A stretch of DNA of 64,000 nt from Nonomuraea sediminis (GTDB lineage Bacteria > Actinomycetota > Actinomycetes > Streptosporangiales > Streptosporangiaceae). The position numbers were made by a program, and so were the translations under genes. Where the stretch lies: positions 434,001 to 498,000 of the forward strand of contig NZ_JAHDTI010000003.1 in assembly GCF_018531495.1 (NCBI RefSeq), in the 5' to 3' direction. Under the pieces are notes generated by a model that was not told the DNA's origin, searched no databases, and saw only the letters and a list, made by a program, of their open reading frames with translations. Positions 49,661 to 59,283 of the stretch are shown here, in pieces (positions within the stretch are counted from its first letter, which is position 1; each line of letters begins with the position of its first letter).

Positions 49661-51360
49661 ATCGCCCAGGCGTACCACCACACCAGGAATCCTGCCGCGA
49701 CCACGACGGCCGTGATCTGGGGCCAGCGTCTCTCACGCAGCAGCGCGACCGCCGCCAGCACGGCGGAGGCGGCGGCCAGGTAGCCGTAGTACGTGACCGC
49801 GGCGGGCAGGCCGACGGCCAGGGCGGTCTGGTTCTCGCTGATCATCGAGTAGACGCTCTGCGCGACCAGGCCGGTGAAGGCGACGCCCGCCAGGCCGGAG
49901 AAAGCGGTCAGCGCGCGGCCCCTGAGCCCGCCGACCACCAGCTGGAACAGCGACACCAGCGCGAACAGCGCGAACGGCGCACCCAGCCACGGCATCAGCG
50001 AGATCTGGTACGGCGCGCCGCTGGCGTGCACGTCGGCGGACGTCACTCGCGGGAACGCGGCCGAGGTCGCCGGATCGCACACGCCTTTCGCGCCCTCGGC
50101 GATGTCCGGGCTGTCCACGAACAGGGCGATCCGTCGCCTGGCGCACTGGTTGACCAGGAAGACCGCGTGGCTGGTGTTCGCGAACTCGATGAAGCGGCCG
50201 TTGGGCAGTGCCTCGGTGGCGGGCTTGGCCGTCCTCGCCGGGGTTGTGGGATCATCCTGGCCACCCACCACCAGGACAGGCGCCGTGGTCGTCGCGTTGA
50301 CGGGCGCCGACCTGGGCAGCTTCCAGGCCGCGCACACCGCCCTGTCGCCGTTGACCGTGAACAGCCGCGACCTGGCGGTGACGCTGTTGAACGGCACCTC
50401 GTCCTGACACTGGACCGCGTGATACAGCCCGAACTCGTGCGATACCAGGCTCTGCCCCACCGCGTCGGCCAGCGGGCGCAGCAGCTCGTCGTGCCCGTCG
50501 GCGAGCGCGTCGATCAGCGCGGGCGCGACCGCGCTCATGTCGCTGTCGTGCATGCCCTCCGACAGGATCGTGGCCACCATGTCGCCGGTCATCCTGGCCG
50601 TGTAAGGCTTGTCCACGAGCGGGTCGACGGTCGGCACCTGCGCGGGGTGGGCGTTGAGCCTGGCCACCACCGCGTCGAAGCGGTCCCTGACCCCGAGCCT
50701 GGTCAGGACGTCGCGGAAGTTCCCCTCGGCATCGTCGTACCAGTTCACGCGCTCCGGCAGGAACGAGTCGAGCACGACCGACCGCACGCCCTTGGGGTCG
50801 GCGGCGGCCACGTCCAGCATCACCCGGGTGGAGTAGCTGACGCCGAACAGGTTCCACTGCGGGTAGCCGAGCGCCTGGCGCAGCGCCACCACGTCGGCCG
50901 CGATCTCCTTGGTGTTGTAGCCGCGCAGGTCCACGCCCTGCCGGGCCAGCCGCTCGCGGCACGTGGCGGCCGCCGCGCCCACGTCCGTGCCGCGCAGCAT
51001 GGCCTCGGCCGTCTCGGGGCAGGACAGCACCGGGTCGGAGTACTTCGAGCCGCGCTGCTCGATCGTCACCACGTCGCGGTCGGGGAACATCTGGCTCATG
51101 AACGTGGTCAGCTGGATCGAGGCCGAGGCGGGGCCGCCGCTCATGTAGACGACGGGATCGGGCTTCCTGTCCTTGGCGGTCGAGCGGTGCACCGCGTAGC
51201 CGACCTTCGTGGTCCTACCAGGCGCGTCCCTGCGCTCGGGCACGACCAGGAACCCGCACGTCGTGTTCGCCGGGACGGCCACGGGGCAGGAGCGCGCCTC
51301 CGTCTCGGCGGGGACGGCCGGGACGGTCAGGGCGAGGGCTAACAGGAGCCTGATGATCAC
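49657..51360 (-). CDS. TAP-like alpha/beta hydrolase with C-terminal membrane domain
   Basis: A 567-residue exported protein. After a signal peptide (LLLALALTVPAVPA), the alpha/beta hydrolase domain follows the actinomycete tripeptidyl-aminopeptidase pattern: VVYMSGGP, VTIEQRGSKYSDP, nucleophile elbow LFGVSYSTRVML (Ser near 180; the usual GVSYGT has Ser for Gly), acid GGQDDPTTP and His in NTSHAVFL. Unlike typical TAPs it continues into about 130 residues with four membrane helices. The GTG start faces the divergent aminotransferase gene at 25-bp distance. Confidence 0.88.
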   Translation of the reverse strand: MIIRLLLALALTVPAVPAETEARSCPVAVPANTTCGFLVVPERRDAPGRTTKVGYAVHRSTAKDRKPDPVVYMSGGPASASIQLTTFMSQMFPDRDVVTIEQRGSKYSDPVLSCPETAEAMLRGTDVGAAAATCRERLARQGVDLRGYNTKEIAADVVALRQALGYPQWNLFGVSYSTRVMLDVAAADPKGVRSVVLDSFLPERVNWYDDAEGNFRDVLTRLGVRDRFDAVVARLNAHPAQVPTVDPLVDKPYTARMTGDMVATILSEGMHDSDMSAVAPALIDALADGHDELLRPLADAVGQSLVSHEFGLYHAVQCQDEVPFNSVTARSRLFTVNGDRAVCAAWKLPRSAPVNATTTAPVLVVGGQDDPTTPARTAKPATEALPNGRFIEFANTSHAVFLVNQCARRRIALFVDSPDIAEGAKGVCDPATSAAFPRVTSADVHASGAPYQISLMPWLGAPFALFALVSLFQLVVGGLRGRALTAFSGLAGVAFTGLVAQSVYSMISENQTALAVGLPAAVTYYGYLAAASAVLAAVALLRERRWPQITAVVVAAGFLVWWYAWAM

Positions 51361-51370
51361 AGGTCGAGAC

Positions 51371-51376
51371 TAATAG
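51371..51376 (+). promoter_or_regulatory. Putative -10 box, leaderless aminotransferase transcript
   Basis: TAATAG ends 9 nt before the GTG start at 51386, and no ribosome-binding site fits, so transcription probably starts at or next to the start codon. The box lies inside a small palindrome GACT-AAT-AGTC. Confidence 0.45.
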
Positions 51377-51385
51377 TCTGGGGCC

Positions 51386-52552
<1,167 letters not shown>

Positions 52553-52563
52553 TGCTCCTCTTT

Positions 52564-52715
52564 TGTACGGCGGGCCGCCGCCACCGGCCGCCCGCCGTAC
52601 TCCGGCTGAGGGCCCGCGCCCGGCGCTTCCGGCGAGTCGGGGATGGTCGCCCGCCGTCACGGCGCTTCGGCAGGCAGGCACCACGGTCCCCACGGTCCCG
52701 CTGCCCCGCCGTCCA
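52564..52715 (+). repeat. Dispersed intergenic element, copy I (152 bp)
   Basis: Starts TGTACGGCGGGCC 11 bp after the aminotransferase stop, has the exact core GGCGCTTCCGGCGAGTCGG and the CGCCGT-C-ACGGCG hairpin, and ends CCCCGCCGTCCA. An internal duplication of about 10 bp (CACGGTCCC twice) explains the extra length over 142 bp. Confidence 0.85.
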
Positions 52716-52795
52716 AGGCGCCGGACGACGGCCGTCCCCTCCTCGCCGACCCCGGCTCGTGACCGACGATTCGATCCCAGGAGCAATCAGACCTG

Positions 52796-54283
52796 TCAGG
52801 TGCCCAGGGTGCGGTAGCGGGATTGGCGGGTGGTGGCGCGGGTTGAGGGGGGCTCGGCCAGGAGGCCGATCAGTTCGTGTTCGAGGGCTTGGCCCACCCG
52901 GGCGCAGAAGGCCTCCGGCTCGTAGGCCGCGTCCGGGAGTTCGGGGATGACGCGGTCGACGATGCCGTCGCGCCGGAGGTCCGTGGCGCGGACGCCCTGG
53001 ACCTGGGCGATCTCGGGGGCGAAGTCGACCGAGCGGTAGAGGATGGCCGAGGCGCCCTCCGGCGGGAGGGGCGAGAGCCAGGCGTGCTGGGCGCACAGGA
53101 CGCGGTCGGCAGGGAGGAAGGCCAGGGCGGCACCCCCGGCGCCCTCGCCGAGCAGCAGGCAGACCGTGGGGGCGTCGAGCGCGACGAGGTCGGCCATGCA
53201 GCGGGCGATCTCGGCGGCCAGGCCGCCCTCCTCCGCGGCCTTGGACAGGGCGGCACCCGCCGTGTCGACGACCGTGACCAGGGGCAGGCCGAGCTCCGCG
53301 GCCAGGCGCATGCCGCGGCGCGCCACGCGCAGCCCGGCGGGGCCGAGGGGGGAGTTGGCCCGCTGCCTGCGGCGGTCCTGGCCGAGCACGACGGCGGGAG
53401 CCGTACCGAAGCGGGCCAGGGCGAGGAGCAGTCCCGGCTCGTTCTCGCCCTCGCCGCTGCCGTTGAGCGGCGTCACGTCGGAGGCGGCGAACTTCAGCAG
53501 CGTCCGCACGCCGGGCCGGTCGTCGCGGCGGGAGCGGGTGATCGCCTCCCACGCCTCGACCGGGCGCAGGTCCTCCTCGGGCGGGACGCCCCGCGAGAGC
53601 CCGGATTTCTCGGCGCAGAGCACGCTCAGCGCCCGGATCGCCACCGCGCGCGCGTCGTCGGCGGACACGACCGCGTCCACCAGCCCGTGCCGGTAGAGAT
53701 TCTCCGCCACCTGCACGCCCTCGGGGAACGGATAGCCGTGCAGCGACTCGAACACCCGCGGCCCCAGGAACCCGATCAACGCCCCCGGCTCCGCCGCCGT
53801 CACGTGCCCCAGCGACCCCCACGACGCGAACACCCCGCCCGTCGTCGGATGCCGCAGATAGACCACGTACGGCAGGCCCGCCGCCCGATGCGCCTGGACC
53901 GCCGCCGTGACCTTGACCATCTGGACGAAGGCCAGCGCGCCCTCCTGCATCCGCGTCCCGCCGGAGGCCGGGGCCGCGAACAGCGGAAGCCGTTCCCTGG
54001 TGGCCCGCTCGACGGCGGCCGTGATCCGCTCGGCCGCCGCCACCCCGATCGACCCCGCCATGAACGTGAACTCCGAGACCACCACCGCCACCCGGCGCCC
54101 GCCCAGCGAACCCTCGCCGGTGATCACGGACTCGTCGTAGCCCGACTTGGCGCGCGCGGCGACCAGCTCGTCGGCATAGGAGGTGCCCGGTCCCGCCGGG
54201 TCGGCGGGCGGCGCGTCCCACGATTTCCACGATCCCTTGTCCAGGACCGTTTCGATCAGCGTGCGCGCGTCCGGACGGCTCAC
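52796..54283 (-). CDS. Acyl-CoA carboxylase carboxyltransferase subunit
   Basis: A 495-residue protein with two crotonase-fold halves, as in fused carboxyltransferases. The N half has VAVVVSEFTFMAGSIGVAAAERITAA and FAAPASGGTRMQEG; the C half has LPLVTVVDTAGAALSKAAEEGGLAAEIAR and GEGAGGAALAFLPADRVL. There is no N-terminal zinc finger. It transfers CO2 from carboxybiotin to acetyl-CoA or another acyl-CoA; the biotin carboxylase partner is not in the window. A class III CoA-transferase gene lies 127 bp upstream. Confidence 0.9.
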   Translation of the reverse strand: MSRPDARTLIETVLDKGSWKSWDAPPADPAGPGTSYADELVAARAKSGYDESVITGEGSLGGRRVAVVVSEFTFMAGSIGVAAAERITAAVERATRERLPLFAAPASGGTRMQEGALAFVQMVKVTAAVQAHRAAGLPYVVYLRHPTTGGVFASWGSLGHVTAAEPGALIGFLGPRVFESLHGYPFPEGVQVAENLYRHGLVDAVVSADDARAVAIRALSVLCAEKSGLSRGVPPEEDLRPVEAWEAITRSRRDDRPGVRTLLKFAASDVTPLNGSGEGENEPGLLLALARFGTAPAVVLGQDRRRQRANSPLGPAGLRVARRGMRLAAELGLPLVTVVDTAGAALSKAAEEGGLAAEIARCMADLVALDAPTVCLLLGEGAGGAALAFLPADRVLCAQHAWLSPLPPEGASAILYRSVDFAPEIAQVQGVRATDLRRDGIVDRVIPELPDAAYEPEAFCARVGQALEHELIGLLAEPPSTRATTRQSRYRTLGT

Positions 54284-54410
54284 TATGTCTCCCTGCTCAT
54301 CGGTCGCTCCCCCACCGGGCCGTGTTCGGCCATGGCAGGTTCGCTGCGCCTGTCATCCGGTGATGCAATGTTGACGCACGCCGAGCCGAACCGGTGCCGC
54401 GAAATCCCGA

Positions 54411-55568
54411 TCATCGCTCGCGCTCTTCGAGCCAGGCGAGCACCGCGTCGCCGTCCTGGCCGAGCGAGGGCGGCGCGACGTGCTCCACCGGGCCGAGCCC
54501 GTCGAAGCGCAGCACCGGTCCCGGCAGCCGGATCCTGCCGAGCACGGGATGGTCCACCTCGACCAGCAGCCCCTGGGAGAGCGTCTGCTCCCAGGCGTAA
54601 ACCTCGTCGATCGAGCGGATGGCCCCGGCGGGCACGCCCGCCTCGTTCAGCCTGGCCAGCCAGTACGCCCGGTCGTGGGCGGCCAGGGCCTTCTCCATGT
54701 CGGCGATCAGCTCATCCCGATGCGCGAATCTTTCCCTATTCGTCGCATATTTCGCCATGTTGGGATCAATGTCCAGTAGAGCGGCGACCTTCTTCCACTG
54801 CGCGTCGTTGGCCACCGCGATCTGCAGCATCCCGTCGGCGGCGTGGAAGGCGCCGTAGGGGGCGATCGAGGCGTGGTGGTTGCCGTTCGCCCTGGGCACC
54901 TGGCCGCCGACCGTCCAGGCAGTGCCGTGGTAGGAGTGCACGCCGGTGATCGCCGCCAGCAGCGACGTGCGCACCACGCGGCCCCTGCCGGTCCGCTGCC
55001 GCTCGTAGAGCGCCGCGGCCACGCCGTAGGCCCCGTGAATGCCGGCGAGCAGGTCCGCGATCGACGCCCCCACCCGGTACGGCTCGTCAGGTCCCGGACC
55101 CGTCAGCGACATCAGGCCCGCCTCGCCCTGCGCGATCTGGTCGTAGCCCGGACGCCCGCCCTCGGGCCCGTCGTGGCCGAACCCGGTGATCGACAGCACC
55201 ACCAGGCCGGGGTTGAGCTCGTGCAGGCGCTCGACGGGGAAGCCGAGCCGGTCGAGCACGCCCGTACGGAAGTTCTCGATCAGCACGTCGCACTGCCTGA
55301 CCAGGCGCTCGATGAGCCGCTTGCCGTCCTCGGACTTCAGGTCGACGGCGATGGACTCCTTGTTGCGGTTCGCCGCCAAGAAGTACGTCGAAATATCGTG
55401 ATCCGGCCCGACGAAGGGCGGCCCCCAGCCCCGCGACTCGTCACCTCCGTCCGGGTGTTCCACCTTGATCACCTTGGCGCCAAGGTCGCCGAGCAGCTGC
55501 GCGGCGTGCGGGCCTGCCAGGGCCCTGGACAGATCGAGCACGACGATGTCGTCAAGCGGTCCGAGCAA
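54411..55568 (-). CDS. CaiB/BaiF (class III) CoA-transferase
   Basis: A 385-residue CoA-transferase. GPLDDIVVLDLSRALAGPHAAQLLGDLGAKVIKVEHP is the family opening and GRPGYDQIAQGEAGLMSLTG contains the catalytic Asp that forms the acyl anhydride. The acyl group is unknown. I chose the TTG at 55568 because AGGGGG lies 8 nt upstream and homologues start near GPLDD; a GTG at 55622 gives 18 more residues. The neighbouring carboxyltransferase gene suggests a shared acyl-CoA pathway. Confidence 0.9.
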   Translation of the reverse strand: MLGPLDDIVVLDLSRALAGPHAAQLLGDLGAKVIKVEHPDGGDESRGWGPPFVGPDHDISTYFLAANRNKESIAVDLKSEDGKRLIERLVRQCDVLIENFRTGVLDRLGFPVERLHELNPGLVVLSITGFGHDGPEGGRPGYDQIAQGEAGLMSLTGPGPDEPYRVGASIADLLAGIHGAYGVAAALYERQRTGRGRVVRTSLLAAITGVHSYHGTAWTVGGQVPRANGNHHASIAPYGAFHAADGMLQIAVANDAQWKKVAALLDIDPNMAKYATNRERFAHRDELIADMEKALAAHDRAYWLARLNEAGVPAGAIRSIDEVYAWEQTLSQGLLVEVDHPVLGRIRLPGPVLRFDGLGPVEHVAPPSLGQDGDAVLAWLEERER

Positions 55569-55657
55569 GATCGACCCCCTGCTTGAGTTCCGGGCGAACG
55601 ACCATTCTCTCAGCTCCGCCACTCCCCTTCATTGGCTGGCCTGCTTCACGAGCATCC

Positions 55658-55795
55658 TGTACGGCGAGCCACCGCCACCGACCGCCGCCCGCACTCCGGC
55701 TGAGGGCCCGCAACCGGCGCTTCCGGCGAGTCGGCGACACTTACCCACCGCAACGGCGCCTCGACAGGCGGGCACCACGGCCCCGTGAACGGCCA
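55658..55795 (+). repeat. Dispersed intergenic element, copy J (orientation exception)
   Basis: Starts TGTACGGCGAGCC, has the exact core, but no right terminal repeat. Unlike the other copies it does not follow a gene on its own strand; the flanking genes are both on the minus strand. It fills part of the 426-bp gap 55569-55994. The rest (55796-55994) has the direct repeat GCGCGACCGTGCC (twice, about 50 bp apart) and no supportable gene. Confidence 0.8.
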
Positions 55796-55994
55796 GCGCG
55801 ACCGTGCCCGCACTGCCTGCTGCGCGCGGCGAACGGGCGGCGCGACCGTGCCTGCGGGTCGGGCGTTGTAACGGCGCCGCGGGAGTCCACCCTTGCGTGC
55901 CGCCGGGCACGGGCAAGCACCCGGTGCGGACGGCGGCGTTACCCGGGCTGGCCGTAACGAAGCAGGAAGAAGTGCCCTGAAACCAAGAAGAAGA

Positions 55995-56684
55995 CTAAGA
56001 AGAGAGCCCACTCAGGTGGGAGGTGTCGTTGAAGGTGGTCAGGTGGAGGTGGCCGTCGCGGGCGTGCCAGGTGGACAGGGAGGCGTTGCGGATCGGCGTG
56101 TGGGCGGCCAGGGCGGGCAGGTCCGCGTCGGGCGTGCGCGCCAGCACGTGGCGCAGCACGAGGACGACCGCGTCGTGGGCGACGATCAGGACGCGCCGCC
56201 CGGCCGCCGCCTCGTGCAGGTCGGCCGTGAAGTGGCGCAGCCGCTCGGCCACGTCCCCGAACGACTCGCCGCCCGGCGGCCGGTAGCCGTACTCCCCCTC
56301 CGCGCGGTGCCGGGCCGACTCCTCGGGAAAGTGCAGTTCGATCGCGGCGTGGTTGTAGGGCCCGAGCGAGCCCCACTCCCGGTCCCTGAGCCGTTCGTCG
56401 ACCGTGACGGCCAGCTCGGGCCCGCCCCAGGAACGCTGCGCGACGGCCCAGGTGTCGTGGGCCCGCAGGTACGGCGAGCACCACACGAGCTCGGGCGCCT
56501 CCCCCGCGGGCAGCGTGGCGAGCCTGCGGCCGAGCGCGGCGGCCTGGCGGCGGCCGAGGTCGGTCAGCGTGACCTCGTGGTCGCCGCGTTCGTAGACCAG
56601 GGGCGCGCCTGCGGCCTGCTGATAGGCGAGGTTGGCCTCGCTCTGGCCGTGCCGTGCCGCCATGATTCTCACCGGACCCGTCAT
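55995..56684 (-). CDS. Histidine phosphatase family protein
   Basis: A 229-residue member of the phosphoglycerate-mutase-like superfamily. The phosphohistidine is in MAARHGQSEANLAY, the second catalytic His in VLIVAHDAVVLVLRHVL, with the acid at DREWGSLG. These cytosolic phosphatases act on sugar phosphates, nucleotides or small metabolites; the specificity is not evident. The ATG at 56684 is used; the longer upstream frame is a shadow of the next gene. Confidence 0.9.
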   Translation of the reverse strand: MTGPVRIMAARHGQSEANLAYQQAAGAPLVYERGDHEVTLTDLGRRQAAALGRRLATLPAGEAPELVWCSPYLRAHDTWAVAQRSWGGPELAVTVDERLRDREWGSLGPYNHAAIELHFPEESARHRAEGEYGYRPPGGESFGDVAERLRHFTADLHEAAAGRRVLIVAHDAVVLVLRHVLARTPDADLPALAAHTPIRNASLSTWHARDGHLHLTTFNDTSHLSGLSS

Positions 56685-56728
56685 GCGGACATCCTGCCAC
56701 CAACCAGGCGCCTTTACATTGTAGATTT

Positions 56729-57877
56729 CTAGCCGAGCACCTTGCGGAAGGCCGCGGTGACGTCGACCGCCTCGACGGGGTCGGCCATGAGCATCGGCTG
56801 GGTGAGCCACACGACGCTCCGCGCGGCCTGCTCGGCGGCGGGACACTCCCCCGCCCGCGTCAGGCCCTGCTCGGCGAGGGCGGGCAGCGCGCCGAGCGGC
56901 GGGTAGCCGGCGCTGAGCGGGACGCCTTCCGCGGCCATGGCGGTCAGCACGCGCTGCTTGTCGACGCCGGGGTCGAGGCGGAGCATCAGCAGGTGGCGCG
57001 AGTCGCGGGTGGTGCCCGGCGGCCGCGGGACGGCGCTGACGGGCAGCCCGTCCAGGTCGAGCGCGGCGCAGAAGGCCTCCCGCCGCTCGATCTCGGCCTC
57101 GAGCCGGTCCAGCCACGGCAGCAGCAACGCGGCCTGGAGCTCGGTCATGCGCAGGTTCCACCCCAGCTCAGGGTGGTCGTACCAGCGGCCGCCCCGGGTC
57201 CTGCCCAGGTTGCACACCGACCAGATCGCCTCGTAGGCGGATTCGTCGCGGCAGACGACGGCGCCGCCCTCCCCCGCGGTCATCGCCTTGCTCGACTGGA
57301 AGCTGAACACCCCGGCGTCCCCGAGCCCGCCCACCGGCCGCCCGCGGTAGGTCGCGCCGTGCGCCTGCGCCGCGTCCTCCACGATCCGCAGGCCATGCCG
57401 TACGGCCACCGCCGCCAGCGCGTCCAGGTCGGCGGGGCTGCCCGCCAGGTGCACGGGCATGATCGCGGCGGTGCGCCCGGTGACGGCGGCCTCGACCGCG
57501 CCGGCCGCCAGGTGCAGGTCGGACGGGTCGACGTCCACGATCACCGGGGTGGCGCCCGCAAGGATCACCGAGGCGGCCGAGGCCACGAACGTGTAGGCGG
57601 GCACGATCACCTCGTCGCCCGGCCCCACGCCCAGCCCGCGCAGCGCGGCGAACAGCCCGAGCGTCGCGTTGGCCACGCCCACGCCGTACGGCACGCCCGC
57701 CATGCCCGCCAGCGCGGTCACGAACCGGGAGCCCACCTCGCCGCCCTGGGAGGCGCCCCAGCGGCCGCTCTCCAGCACCTCGGTGACCAGCGCCCGCTGC
57801 GCGGGGTCGAGCGGCGGCGGCCAGGAGGGCCAGGGCTTGGCGCGGACCGGGGCACCGCCGTCCAGTGCGAGCGTCAT
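56729..57877 (-). CDS. DegT/DnrJ/EryC1/StrS-family aminotransferase
   Basis: A 382-residue PLP enzyme with SGRWGASQGGEVGSRF at the start, VIVPAYTFVASAASVILAGATPV, IVEDAAQAHGA (PLP Asp168), and the Schiff-base Lys197 in FSFQSSKAMTAGEGG. Such enzymes aminate keto-sugars or keto-cyclitols, and some relatives act as dehydratases or regulators. It is the last gene of the left arm of the amidohydrolase/propeller module and overlaps the upstream amidohydrolase stop as ATGA. That coupling suggests the module handles an amino-sugar or aminocyclitol-like compound, which is inference. Confidence 0.92.
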   Translation of the reverse strand: MTLALDGGAPVRAKPWPSWPPPLDPAQRALVTEVLESGRWGASQGGEVGSRFVTALAGMAGVPYGVGVANATLGLFAALRGLGVGPGDEVIVPAYTFVASAASVILAGATPVIVDVDPSDLHLAAGAVEAAVTGRTAAIMPVHLAGSPADLDALAAVAVRHGLRIVEDAAQAHGATYRGRPVGGLGDAGVFSFQSSKAMTAGEGGAVVCRDESAYEAIWSVCNLGRTRGGRWYDHPELGWNLRMTELQAALLLPWLDRLEAEIERREAFCAALDLDGLPVSAVPRPPGTTRDSRHLLMLRLDPGVDKQRVLTAMAAEGVPLSAGYPPLGALPALAEQGLTRAGECPAAEQAARSVVWLTQPMLMADPVEAVDVTAAFRKVLG

Positions 57878-58605
57878 GGGTGCGGGCCTCCGTTGAGTCG
57901 GTCGCCGAGGATACGGGCCAGGTTGCCGCCGAGGACGAGGGCGCGGTCGGCGTCGGGCATGGGGGCGAGGACGGCGCGGCCGAGGCCGACGCGCAGGTCG
58001 AGGAAGCAGGCGTCCGAGCCGTGGACGATGCGCCCGGCGCCCACGAGTTCGGCCAGGCGGGCGATCCAGCGGCCGGTCATGCGCGAGCCGCAGGTCTCCA
58101 GGTACACGTTCGGGTGCCCGGCCACCGCGCGGGCCGCGGCGGCGAAGCCGTACGGCCACAGGCCGCTGTGCCCCAGCAACAGCGGCACGTGCGGGTGCCG
58201 GGCGGCGACGGCGGCGAACTGGGTCGGGTCGCTCCACGGCGAGTCGGTCTGCCCGTGTGCCAACACCGGCAGCCCGAGCTCCCAGACGGGCTCGTAGCGC
58301 GGGTCGTCGAGGCGGCACCGGTGCACGTCCGGGTGGAGCTTCACGCCCCAGCCCGTCAGCCGCAGCTCATTACGGTGGTGGGGGTTGTAGACCTCCCACA
58401 CGCCGAAACGGCCGGGATACCGGGCGGCCGCCTCGAAAGCCAACTGGTTGCCCGCGTCCGCGTCGGGACCGACGGCCAGCAGGTGGCTGATACCGATCGC
58501 GTCCACCTCGAGCCTGTCCATCAGCGAGACCATGCCCTCGGCCGACGGGTCGGGGATGAGGAAGTCGGGCCAGGTGCCGAGGTGGCCGTGCGCGTCGAGG
58601 ATCAC
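57874..58605 (-). CDS. Amidohydrolase (amidohydro_2 family), metal ligands intact, left arm
   Basis: A 243-residue TIM-barrel hydrolase. The metal-binding HxH of strand 1 is present (ILDAHGHLG), as are GWGVKLHPDVHRCR, VLAHGQTDSPW, LLLGHSGLWPYG (strand 6 His) and the strand 8 Asp in IVHGSDACFLD. It should hydrolyse or decarboxylate a small cyclic or acyl substrate. The GTG at 58605 overlaps the stop of a homologue lacking those ligands as GTGA. It resembles the right-arm gene at 62042-62767 in size and motifs. Confidence 0.9.
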   Translation of the reverse strand: MILDAHGHLGTWPDFLIPDPSAEGMVSLMDRLEVDAIGISHLLAVGPDADAGNQLAFEAAARYPGRFGVWEVYNPHHRNELRLTGWGVKLHPDVHRCRLDDPRYEPVWELGLPVLAHGQTDSPWSDPTQFAAVAARHPHVPLLLGHSGLWPYGFAAAARAVAGHPNVYLETCGSRMTGRWIARLAELVGAGRIVHGSDACFLDLRVGLGRAVLAPMPDADRALVLGGNLARILGDRLNGGPHP

Positions 58606-59273
58606 AGCAGGTCCTTCAGCGTCCCCGCGGCGACGAGCGCGAGCTCGTCCCGGTCGAGTTCGAGGTGGTCGAGCAGGAAGCGGGGCCCGCAGTCGTCGAG
58701 CACCGGCGCCCCCGTGCCGAACACCAGCCGCCGCGCGCCGAAGCGGGAGGCGAGCCACTCCACGCCGCGCTGGGTGTTGACCGTGCCGATCTCCAGCCAC
58801 ACGTTGGGCGCCTCGGCCATCAGCTCGGCCACCGCGCGCAGCCGCCGGTAGCCGGGGTTCAGCAGCAGGATTCGCAGCCGGGGCGAGCCCAGCGCCAGCG
58901 CGAGCAACTCGGCCGGGGTGGTCTCGTCGAGCTCGACGGCGACCGTGCGTTCCTGGTCCGCCAGCCATCGCGAGGCGATCGGCCCCGACAGCGAGAAGCC
59001 GTGCGTGCGGGGACAGAGCCTGACCATCCCCGCGCCCGGCTCCTCGACCTCCCCCGGCACCACCACGGGCACCGGGATCAGCCGAGGGTCGTCGAGCTTC
59101 CGCAGGGCCTCGTTGCCGGCCCGAGGGTCGGAGTAGAGGCTGAGCGTGTGGGTCACGCAGGCGGCCTGGATGCCGAGCCGGTCCATCTCGGGGCGAGGGT
59201 CCACCGGCAGGTCGTCGAACGGCACGGGGCCGGTCAACCGGTTGGCGTCGATGACCGCCAGAGATTTCGGCAC
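58602..59273 (-). CDS. Amidohydrolase-like pseudoenzyme, left arm
   Basis: A 223-residue protein with the barrel's general pattern but without metal ligands: strand 1 reads VIDANRLTG where HxH is expected, the strand 6 region is RLRILLLNPGYRR and ELMAEAPNVWLEIGTVN, and the last strand has LVFGTGAPVLDDCG with Gly-Thr-Gly where active enzymes have His/Gly-Ser/Thr-Asp. It is translationally coupled to the intact amidohydrolase that follows, suggesting a heteromer in which this subunit is structural or regulatory. The same pairing occurs in the right arm. Confidence 0.8.
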   Translation of the reverse strand: MPKSLAVIDANRLTGPVPFDDLPVDPRPEMDRLGIQAACVTHTLSLYSDPRAGNEALRKLDDPRLIPVPVVVPGEVEEPGAGMVRLCPRTHGFSLSGPIASRWLADQERTVAVELDETTPAELLALALGSPRLRILLLNPGYRRLRAVAELMAEAPNVWLEIGTVNTQRGVEWLASRFGARRLVFGTGAPVLDDCGPRFLLDHLELDRDELALVAAGTLKDLL

Positions 59274-59283
59274 AGACCGAAAC

